From Sodaliphilus pleomorphus (lineage in GTDB: Bacteria > Bacteroidota > Bacteroidia > Bacteroidales > Muribaculaceae), in assembly GCF_009676955.1 (NCBI RefSeq), contig NZ_CP045696.1, forward strand, positions 1,176,501-1,240,500: a DNA stretch of 64,000 nt. Reading direction: 5' to 3'. Position 1 is the stretch's first letter, and each line of letters starts with the position of its first letter. Position numbers and translations under genes: made by a program. Below are positions 17,144 to 23,299 of the stretch, in pieces. The notes under the pieces are model-generated. The model was given only the letters and a program-made list of their open reading frames with translations, was not told where the DNA came from and ran no database searches.

Positions 17144-17175
17144 CAAATATAGGATATATATTTCGATTACGCAAA
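17144..17175 (-). promoter_or_regulatory. trp operon promoter
   Basis: On the minus strand TTTG (17175-17172), a 20-bp spacer and TATATTTG (17151-17144) match the Bacteroidota promoter. Transcription from here would include trpL and the attenuator before trpB. Confidence 0.75.
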
Positions 17176-17229
17176 TATATATTACGATTTTTCCTAATTA
17201 TTTTTCTTCGCTTTTAGATAGCCAAACGC

Positions 17230-17263
17230 AAAAGAGGCCGATATTCGATTGAATATCAGCCTC
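17230..17263 (-). terminator. Terminator of the tRNA-Leu gene
   Basis: A hairpin with arms GAGGCTGATATTC and GAATATCGGCCTC on the minus strand (17263-17234) is followed by TTTT, 7 bp past the tRNA 3' end. Confidence 0.75.
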
Positions 17264-17269
17264 TCGCCG

Positions 17270-17354
17270 TACCCGGAGTGGGACTTGAACCCACACAGCC
17301 GCAATGGCCAAGGGATTTTAAGTCCCTCGTGTCTACCGATTCCACCATCCGGGC
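17270..17354 (-). tRNA. tRNA-Leu (anticodon UAA)
   Basis: The minus strand reads a class II tRNA of 85 nt. The acceptor stem GCCCGGA pairs with TCCGGGT with discriminator A. The D-loop is GAATCGGTAGACAC, the anticodon stem-loop AGGGACTTAAAATCCCT has anticodon TAA, and there is a long variable arm with T-arm GTGGGTTCAAGTCCCAC. CCA is not encoded. It has its own promoter (17383-17412) and terminator. Confidence 0.97.
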
Positions 17355-17382
17355 CGCTCATTGCCAGTAGACAAATGCGTTG

Positions 17383-17412
17383 CAAAGATACAACTAATAA
17401 TTAAAAACCAAA
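17383..17412 (-). promoter_or_regulatory. Promoter of tRNA-Leu
   Basis: On the minus strand TTTG (17412-17409), an 18-bp spacer and TATCTTTG (17390-17383), 28 bp upstream of the mature tRNA 5' end. Confidence 0.65.
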
Positions 17413-17478
17413 ACATAACCCCTCAAAAAAAATAAATCCCATCCCGCCGGCGGCCCAGCCTGTCACGGCAGACGCCCC

Positions 17479-17557
17479 TCAATCGCCGCTGCCCTGCAGA
17501 CTCTTGAGGCTCTTGCCGGCCGAGTAGAGATACATGGCCACAACAATACGGGTAAGA
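17479..17557 (-). pseudogene. Possible 3' remnant of a protein gene
   Basis: A short GC-rich minus-strand frame reads TRIVVAMYLYSAGKSLKSLQ... and ends in TGA at 17479. It has no start codon of its own and abuts the end of the DUF4143 ATPase gene, so it may be the surviving 3' end of a host gene cut by arrival of the island. The family is not recognised; chance is a real alternative. Confidence 0.3.
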
Positions 17558-17559
17558 CA

Positions 17560-18882
17560 TCAGGCTATCACCCATTTCCAATAGGGCAACACCTCTATCT
17601 TTCCATGATTATCCTCGATGGTCGCTTCCTCATCGTAAGTGATGATGAGACGGCGCTTGCAGTCCAATGCCGAAGGAAGTTTCTTCAGGGCTGACACCTC
17701 TCTCTCATAAGTGCCATCGCTATGACTAAGATTGTAGCAAACCTGAATGGCAAGGCCATCGTCAGGGACAAAGAAATCGACCTCCACACCCGAGTTGTAG
17801 TAGAACACGCGTTCGTTGTCTGGATCATTGCCATACTTCCTCAAAAGGGTAACTGCCACAAGGTTTTCCAACAAAGAGGTATCAGCATCAACAAGGAAGA
17901 GATTGAGGATGCCATTGTCGGTGAAGTAATACTTGCTGATCGTCTCTTTCTCCACAAATGGCGAAGCGATATTGTGCATGCGCAGCAACAGCCATGCGTC
18001 CTGACAATACTGCACATAGTTGCCCACCGTGGGCACGCTGATCTTACCGCCTACAGAGGACAGTATGCGTGAGATACGGTTGTAGGACAACGGCTGCTTG
18101 ACGCTCTCGGCTATCTTCTTTATCATAAGACGCAACCGATTTGGATTGCTGATACCATTGCGTGCACAGATATCGCCAAGATACACCTTCTGAAAGGTGC
18201 TGCTCACGTAGTCGCGCTTAACGGGCAACCCTACACTTTCCGGCAGACCTCCCCAATGCAGATATTCATGATAAAGGCGCATGAATTTGGCTTTGATACC
18301 GGTCTGTAGCCGACTGTTCGCGTCATACTTTTGACCGGAGAAATCAAGATACTCTTTAAAGCTGAACGGATAGACCTCGACCGACAAATATCGCCCTCCG
18401 AGCGTGGTCATCACCTCGCGCGAAAGCATCTTGGCGTTGCTCCCAGTGATATACACATTATATTTATTGTCGGCCAAGCGTCTGGCAAACTTTTCCCAAC
18501 CATCAATATTTTGTATTTCGTCAAGAAACAGCATGGGGCGCTTGTCAGACAGCTCCGCGAAACACTCCAGAATGAGATTGAAATCTGACGCCTTGAATTC
18601 CTCCAGGCGGTCATCCTCAAAGTTCACATACAGCATCTCATCCCAAGTATGCCCCTGGCTCAGTAGTTGCTGCATGCGCTGGTAGAGCATGAAGGACTTA
18701 CCCGCACGGCGCAAGCCCACCAAGACATAGCATGGGAAGCTACTCATGTCCACCTCACGCCGGAACACCTTGTATCGCTCCACCTCTACCCTGTTGTCTA
18801 AAATGATCTGCTTCAGAATACCCTTATTCACAACTTTATTAAATGACGCTTTATAAAACACTACAAATTTATAAAATATCAT
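17560..18882 (-). CDS. DUF4143 / AAA_14 ATPase
   Basis: This 440-residue protein belongs to the prokaryotic AAA family with an N-terminal AAA_14 ATPase core and a C-terminal DUF4143 domain. Visible motifs are Walker A GLRRAGKSFM (near residue 56), Walker B PMLFLDEIQN near residue 107, and a sensor-like TGSNAKML near residue 135. Further on are the SFKEYL motif and a C-terminal domain with YYNSGVEVDFFVPDDGLAIQVCY, resembling a degenerate restriction-like DExK fold. It is clearly AT-richer than its neighbours, suggesting transfer. Such proteins occur in many accessory regions; function is unproven. The first 20 residues may be an over-extension. Confidence 0.85.
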   Translation of the reverse strand: MIFYKFVVFYKASFNKVVNKGILKQIILDNRVEVERYKVFRREVDMSSFPCYVLVGLRRAGKSFMLYQRMQQLLSQGHTWDEMLYVNFEDDRLEEFKASDFNLILECFAELSDKRPMLFLDEIQNIDGWEKFARRLADNKYNVYITGSNAKMLSREVMTTLGGRYLSVEVYPFSFKEYLDFSGQKYDANSRLQTGIKAKFMRLYHEYLHWGGLPESVGLPVKRDYVSSTFQKVYLGDICARNGISNPNRLRLMIKKIAESVKQPLSYNRISRILSSVGGKISVPTVGNYVQYCQDAWLLLRMHNIASPFVEKETISKYYFTDNGILNLFLVDADTSLLENLVAVTLLRKYGNDPDNERVFYYNSGVEVDFFVPDDGLAIQVCYNLSHSDGTYEREVSALKKLPSALDCKRRLIITYDEEATIEDNHGKIEVLPYWKWVIA

Positions 18883-18961
18883 TTAACAAAACAAGGAATA
18901 AGCGTATTTTAACGCTAACAATCTTCATTTAATGTGGCAGTACAAAGAAAGTGACCACAAG

Positions 18962-19086
18962 AAGCTGCATTCCTTGTGTAATTCAAGAAAAGTATTAATT
19001 TTAAAGTACTAAAAATCAAATCAATACATACAGCTTCTATGTGCAACGAATACAATAAACAATTCATTTGAACAACATAAAAAAAA
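18962..19086. repeat. 125-bp direct repeat, copy A
   Basis: This AT-rich segment, starting AAGCTGCATTCCTTGTGTAA and ending in an A-run, recurs with a few mismatches at 20446-20569 in the same orientation, 1,484 bp apart. Within it, GAAGCTG (18961-18967) and CAGCTTC (19031-19037) form a short inverted pair. It fills most of the gap between 18883 and 19123; nothing else gene-like is seen there. Confidence 0.85.
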
Positions 19087-19123
19087 AGCATAGTGAGCTG
19101 TAACGCCCACTATACATTGAAAA

Positions 19124-19149
19124 GTAGAACTGCCACCGGCAGTTTCTAC
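19124..19149 (-). terminator. Probable terminator of the 19.2-kb small secreted protein gene
   Basis: GTAGAAACTGCC and GGCAGTTCTAC on the minus strand form a hairpin followed by TTTTC. A second small inverted repeat (GCGTATC/GATACGC, 19177-19198) touches the stop codon. Confidence 0.55.
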
Positions 19150-19196
19150 AAATTAAAGGCCCCGGATCGCGTCAAGCGTATCGAGGCAATGATACG

Positions 19197-19685
19197 CTAT
19201 TTTCTTTTACCTCTTCTCTTTTTGGAAGTTCGTTTCTTTTTAGTCGTGTATTTTGCTTTCTTCCAATCGGGGTTAATAAATTCGTAGATGTATATAGAGC
19301 AACCTCGTGGCAGACCGTATGAATCTTTCGAGTTTTCATATATGATGATTGATAACTCAGTATCATAGATTCTGTAAGTTGATTCAGTCAAACTTCCAGA
19401 CCTTGACCATGGCTCAATTCTTTTAATGTCACTGTATTTGCCGAGTTCTGTTGTGATGGCCATACGAGCCAGTTCTTCATCATAATAATCCAAGGTCTCC
19501 ATACGAACTTCATATAAGTACGACGAATCATTAACATAGCCGTGACTTGTGACAATGAAGTTATGGTCAGATAAATCATTTGCGATTCCCATACCATAAC
19601 CATGAACTTCTTGTGCAAATGCTTTAATGCCTAATGCCATGGCAATGCAGATGAGGCATATAGGAAAAAAACTTATTTTGTTCAT
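19197..19685 (-). CDS. Hypothetical small secreted protein with basic C-terminus
   Basis: This 162-residue product has a signal peptide (MNKISFFPICLICIAMALGIKAFA) and ends in a very basic tail (KKAKYTTKKKRTSKKRRGKR). The body has no motif I recognise; it contains several Tyr/Asp-rich beta-strand-like stretches. An ATG two codons upstream (19691) is an alternative start. Codon use is AT-rich as in the rest of the island. With the next gene it is enclosed by the 125-bp direct repeats. Confidence 0.65.
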   Translation of the reverse strand: MNKISFFPICLICIAMALGIKAFAQEVHGYGMGIANDLSDHNFIVTSHGYVNDSSYLYEVRMETLDYYDEELARMAITTELGKYSDIKRIEPWSRSGSLTESTYRIYDTELSIIIYENSKDSYGLPRGCSIYIYEFINPDWKKAKYTTKKKRTSKKRRGKRK

Positions 19686-19769
19686 AAACAATAAGAGTTA
19701 ACCGATGAGCAGATATAAACTATTAAATTCAATTAGGCGAGCCATAACAAACCCACCTAATTGATTGAT

Positions 19770-19820
19770 GGTTACTTAACATTGATGTTTACTTAACATC
19801 GATGTTTACTTAACATCGAA
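19770..19820. repeat. Three 17-bp tandem repeats
   Basis: GGTTACTTAACATTGAT, GTTTACTTAACATCGAT and GTTTACTTAACATCGAA follow each other in the gap between the two small secreted protein genes, ending just before the stop codon of the upstream gene. Confidence 0.8.
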
Positions 19821-19822
19821 GA

Positions 19823-20389
19823 TTATTTGCCATTGGAGGCTCTTAATTCTTCAATCTTTCGTTGAGCGGCTTCAAAAGCATCTACAACATCTTGTTGACG
19901 TTTTAGGAAAACCGTACTTGATGAGTATCTTTCAAGTTTAAGATACCAATAAGCCTGTTGTTTTGAGACATAGTAGCCAACTTCAAAACCGTCGGAAGTC
20001 TTGAACTTATTTTCAAGGTAGTCTGGGTTTGCTGCAACATCGGCATCAACATCTGCAACAAGACGTGAAACAGCTTTGTTGATTTCCACCAAGTCTGAGT
20101 ACTCAATCATGGCTATGTGAGAGACGCTTCTTGAAGTCTCGGGTTCTTCCAACCTGTAGAAATAAGCATTTTCTGAGCCTCTCATAATGGTTCTGATGCC
20201 TGTCTGTAGCGTTGAGTAACTCACCGGTAGATTGGGAAGTGTTACGTCAACAAACTTCACAATAACTCCAGTTTTGGAAGAAAATTCTTCAAACTTTGTC
20301 AGTTGTTTCTCTAGGTTTTTGTCTTGCTGAGCTTGTATCGCCAAACGCGATACGGTCAGAGCAAGAAAGATCAATAAAATCTTTTTCAT
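19823..20389 (-). CDS. Hypothetical secreted protein
   Basis: This 188-residue product has a signal peptide (MKKILLIFLALTVSRLAIQA) and a mature part with a central region SVSHIAMIEYSDLVEINKAVSRL. A C-terminal helical stretch (KRQQDVVDAFEAAQRKIEELR) is probably coiled. Its length and layout resemble small periplasmic proteins seen in Bacteroides accessory regions, but I do not recognise a named domain. It lies 131 bp upstream of the other secreted protein on the same strand and may be cotranscribed with it. Direct repeat B lies just upstream of its start. Confidence 0.7.
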   Translation of the reverse strand: MKKILLIFLALTVSRLAIQAQQDKNLEKQLTKFEEFSSKTGVIVKFVDVTLPNLPVSYSTLQTGIRTIMRGSENAYFYRLEEPETSRSVSHIAMIEYSDLVEINKAVSRLVADVDADVAANPDYLENKFKTSDGFEVGYYVSKQQAYWYLKLERYSSSTVFLKRQQDVVDAFEAAQRKIEELRASNGK

Positions 20390-20445
20390 GTCTAAAATAT
20401 TTTATAAGTGAAACAATTAACCTGAATAATTCATATTAACAAAAA

Positions 20446-20569
20446 AAGCTGCATTTCTTGTGTAATTCAAGAAAAAGGATTAATCTCAAAGTGTTAAAAA
20501 TCAAATCGATATATACAGCTTCTATGTACAAAAATACAATAAATAATTCAATTGAGCAACACAAAAAAC
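20446..20569. repeat. 125-bp direct repeat, copy B
   Basis: Same orientation as copy A (18962-19086); starts AAGCTGCATTTCTTGTGTAA. It occupies the gap upstream of the 19823-20389 gene. From 20570 to 20705 no further feature is seen. Confidence 0.85.
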
Positions 20570-20705
20570 ATTATTTTCTTTGGCAAAACCCGTTTTTGGC
20601 AAGAAGATCATGGTGGACTACAAGGCTCAGAGTTAGGTTAGCATAAAAAAGTGATTGATTCACATCATTTGTTTTTGAAAATACAATCACATTGGTGGAT
20701 GTCTC

Positions 20706-20738
20706 CTGTGGAAAATTGGAAGTAATGTGCTATCTTTG
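20706..20738 (+). promoter_or_regulatory. Promoter-like sequence before the RhuM remnant
   Basis: TATCTTTG at 20731-20738 matches the -7 consensus; TGTG at 20706-20709 with a 21-bp spacer is a weak -33. The remnant reading frame starts at 20772. Confidence 0.4.
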
Positions 20739-20771
20739 TTGCAAGCCTACCAGACAAAAAAACATGGAGCA

Positions 20772-20972
20772 ATGACGAAGGATGTGACAGGCGGCGAACT
20801 CGGCAACATGACCGTGATCTGCCAGAGCGAGGACAGCAGCACCCAGCTCGACGTGAAGCTGGAGAACGTGACCGTGTGGCTCACCCAGGCACACATGGTG
20901 CAGCCCGTGCGCTTGATGGCCTGGACGGCAAAGCTGCGTAACTTTTATTTACAGGTGATACAATTGACATAA
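20772..20972 (+). pseudogene. RhuM-family N-terminal remnant
   Basis: The frame starts MTKDVTGGELGNMTVICQ and continues STQLDVKLENVTVWLTQAHMV. The stretch xxLDVKLENxTVWLTQAxM is the characteristic start of virulence RhuM-family proteins, which are normally about 300 residues. Homology stops after AHMVQ and the rest (RLMAWTAKLRNFYLQ) is unrelated, so only a fragment survives. RhuM genes are often found inside type I restriction loci; the adjacent DUF1016 fragment fits a decayed defence locus. Confidence 0.55.
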
Positions 20973-20982
20973 ACCGTTGGTT

Positions 20983-21504
20983 ATGAATAAGAATAGCACT
21001 AAATATAAAAACGCGAAAATAGCTGTTCAATACAATTTGCCAGAGAATTGGGCAGATGAGATTTCTTTTTCATTCAACCACTTGTCTGAATTAGTATTGC
21101 AGTTGCATGATTCTGCTTATTCAGCAACGGTGAAAGCCATCAACCGCTTTGCTACTATAAGAAACTATGTAATAGGATTCTATATCGTAGAGTATGAGCA
21201 GCGTGGCAAGGATCGTGCCAAATATGGCGACCGCCTGCTGAAAAGGTTGGCCGAAAGTGTGAACAAGCGAGGAATCAACGAAACATTACTCAAAGTTTCT
21301 CGCGCCTTTTATCTTAATTATCCGCAAATTGGCAATTACTTGCAAGGGAAAGGTGCGACAGCGTCGCACCAATCTGAAACAAGTGCTACCGCACCACGTG
21401 AGGCTGCGAGGAAATGTGCAGCGACGACGTGTGCTGCCGCCCTGCCCCGCTACGCCGCAACCCAGCCCCGTTGCCCGCGGGCGAAGCATTTGAAATTCAC
21501 TTAA
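20983..21504 (+). pseudogene. DUF1016 (YhcG-like PDDEXK nuclease family), N-terminal fragment
   Basis: Residues ~20-120 match the DUF1016 N-terminal domain (TIRNYVIGFYIVEYEQRGKDRAKYGDRLLKRLAE ... ALL-type VSRAFYLNYPQIG, quoted in two parts). Family members are normally about 330-400 residues with a C-terminal PDDEXK nuclease domain that is absent here. After NYLQGKG the sequence turns into a low-complexity, GC-rich tail (KCAATTCAAALPRYAA), which looks like read-through of non-coding sequence. It is therefore probably a broken gene. An ATG two codons upstream (20977) is an alternative start. Confidence 0.6.
21352..21370. repeat. Perfect 8-bp-stem palindrome at the DUF1016 break
   Basis: GGTGCGAC-AGC-GTCGCACC lies at the point where the DUF1016 homology ends and the low-complexity tail begins. 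Confidence 0.6.
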
Positions 21505-21519
21505 TAAATTATGTATATT

Positions 21520-23100
21520 ATGAGAAATATCATCTTGTTGATTGCATGCCTGTGCATTAGCATGGCTACAACTGCCCAAGTGAGCGAGGGCATGAAGTAT
21601 TACAACAAGGGCGACTACGCCAATGCCTTGAAATGCTTTAAAAAGGCTGCAGAGCAAGGGGATGCCGAAGCACAATACAGCTTAGGCGTGTGCTATGACA
21701 ATGGCTATGGCGTGTCCAAGGACCTGCAAGAGGCCGCAAAATGGTACCACAAAGCTGCTGAGCAAGGTAATAGCGCTGCACAATACAATCTGGGCAACAG
21801 CTACTATAACGGCAACGGTGTGATCAAAGACTTTACCGAGGCTGTGAAATGGTACCGCAAAGCTGCCGAACAAGGGCTTGCACGGGCACAATACAGCTTA
21901 GGCCTCTGCTATGACAACGGCGATGGTGTGGACAAGGACCTGCAAGAGGCTGTGAAATGGTACCGCAAAGCTGCCGAACAAGGGCTTGCACGGGCACAAT
22001 ACAACCTGGGCAACAGCTACTATAACGGCAACGGTGTGATCAAAGACTTTACCGAGGCTGTGAAATGGTTCCAAAAGGCTGCCGAGCAGGGCGATGCCAA
22101 GGCACAATACAATCTGGGCGTCTGCTATAAAAATGGCGAAGGTGTGCTAAAAGACTTTACCGAGGCCGCAAAATGGTTCCAAAAGGCTGCCGAACAAGGC
22201 AATGCCGATGCACAATACAATCTGGGCGTCTGCTATGTGAATGGCTATGGTGTGCTAAAAGACTTTGCCGAAGCTGCAAAATGGTTCCGCAGGGCTGCTG
22301 AGCAAGGCGATGCCGATGCACAATGCAGTTTGGGATTTTGCTATGGGAATGGCTATGGTGTGTCCAAAGACTTTACCGAGGCTGTGAAATGGTACCAAAT
22401 GGCTGCCGAGCAAGGGAATGCCGATGCACAATGCAATCTCGGCTTTTGCTATAACACTGGCAATGGGGTGGACAAAGACCTGCAAGAGGCCACAAAATGG
22501 TTCCGCAAGGCTGCAGAGCAAGGGAATGCCCAAGCACAATGCAATCTTGGCCTTTGCTATGAAAATGGCGAAGGTGTGCTAAAAGACTTTGCCGAAGCCG
22601 TGAAATGGTTCCGCAGGGCTGCTGAGCAAGGCAATGCCGATGCACAATACAACCTGGGCTTTTGCTATGTGAATGGCTATGGCGTGCTAAAAGACTATAC
22701 CGAGGCCGCAAAATGGTTCCAAAAGGCTGCCGAACAAGGCAATGCCGATGCACAATGCGGTTTGGGCTTTTGCTATGGGAATGGCTATGGCGTGCTCAAA
22801 GACTTTACCGAGGCTGCGAAATGGTTCCGCAAAGCTGCTGAGCAAGGGCTTGCCCAAGCACAATGCAATCTCGGCTTTTGCTATAACACTGGCAATGGGG
22901 TGGACAAGGACCTACAAGAGGCCGTGAAATGGTACCGCAAAGCTGCAGAGCAAGGTTATAGCGCTGCACAATTCAATTTGGGCGTGTGCTATGACAACGG
23001 CGATGGTGTGGACAAGAACCCGAGCAAAGCAAAATATTGGTATCGAAAGGCTGCCGACAATGGCTTGGAAATAGCAAAAAAGGCGCTGAAAAACTTTTAA
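21520..23100 (+). CDS. Secreted Sel1-like repeat (SLR) protein
   Basis: This 526-residue protein has a signal peptide (MRNIILLIACLCISMATTAQ) followed by thirteen complete 36-residue Sel1-like repeats and partial repeats at both ends. The consensus is AAEQGxAxAQYxLGxCYxNGxGVxKDxxEAxKWFxK, a TPR-like alpha-solenoid. Such proteins scaffold protein-protein contacts in the periplasm or secretion pathways; no partner is indicated here. The start at 21520 was preferred over 21511 because it begins the signal peptide. The 108-bp DNA units are highly similar, so copy number is likely variable between strains. Confidence 0.92.
   Translation: MRNIILLIACLCISMATTAQVSEGMKYYNKGDYANALKCFKKAAEQGDAEAQYSLGVCYDNGYGVSKDLQEAAKWYHKAAEQGNSAAQYNLGNSYYNGNGVIKDFTEAVKWYRKAAEQGLARAQYSLGLCYDNGDGVDKDLQEAVKWYRKAAEQGLARAQYNLGNSYYNGNGVIKDFTEAVKWFQKAAEQGDAKAQYNLGVCYKNGEGVLKDFTEAAKWFQKAAEQGNADAQYNLGVCYVNGYGVLKDFAEAAKWFRRAAEQGDADAQCSLGFCYGNGYGVSKDFTEAVKWYQMAAEQGNADAQCNLGFCYNTGNGVDKDLQEATKWFRKAAEQGNAQAQCNLGLCYENGEGVLKDFAEAVKWFRRAAEQGNADAQYNLGFCYVNGYGVLKDYTEAAKWFQKAAEQGNADAQCGLGFCYGNGYGVLKDFTEAAKWFRKAAEQGLAQAQCNLGFCYNTGNGVDKDLQEAVKWYRKAAEQGYSAAQFNLGVCYDNGDGVDKNPSKAKYWYRKAADNGLEIAKKALKNF
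21640..23060. repeat. 108-bp tandem coding repeats (13 copies)
   Basis: Each 36-codon Sel1 unit is preserved at DNA level with blocks such as GACTTTACCGAGGC and GCTGCCGAGCAAGG recurring every 108 bp. Units 2-4 and 8/12 are near-identical over long stretches, suggesting recent unit duplication. Confidence 0.88.
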
Positions 23101-23164
23101 AAACTTGATCGACCCGTCGGGCTGGGGGCTTGGGCCAACAGCCGCGTGGCGGGCGGGGCGCTGC

Positions 23165-23180
23165 GCGCAATCGATTGCAC
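23165..23180. promoter_or_regulatory. Predicted LacI-like operator upstream of the alpha-amylase
   Basis: GCGCAATCGATTGCAC is palindromic around its centre (23172.5) and resembles the sites at 34468-34483 and 45182-45197. Its centre lies 62.5 bp before the -7 box at 23235, almost the same as the 63.5 bp at the other two. The bound protein is unknown. Confidence 0.5.
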
Positions 23181-23211
23181 ACGGCGAGGGGACTTTGCCG
23201 GGGGCAAAATG

Positions 23212-23242
23212 GTTGACGGGGTGAGAATTGGTTGTAACTTTG
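23212..23242 (+). promoter_or_regulatory. Promoter of the amylase-galactanase pair
   Basis: GTTG at 23212-23215, 19-bp spacer, TAACTTTG at 23235-23242; the first gene starts at 23300. Confidence 0.65.
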
Positions 23243-23299
23243 AGGTGGTGAATCAAACAGAGAAACCAACTTAGAATTTAATATACACTCAACAACAAG

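Noticed and set aside
17270..17354. tRNA-Leu as the attachment site of the accessory island
   Set aside because: The island lies on the 5' side of the tRNA and no duplicate of the tRNA 3' end was found downstream, and no integrase gene is present.
20458..20646. Small plus-strand frame across direct repeat B
   Set aside because: No motif, no start signal, and it runs through the non-coding repeat also found at 18962.
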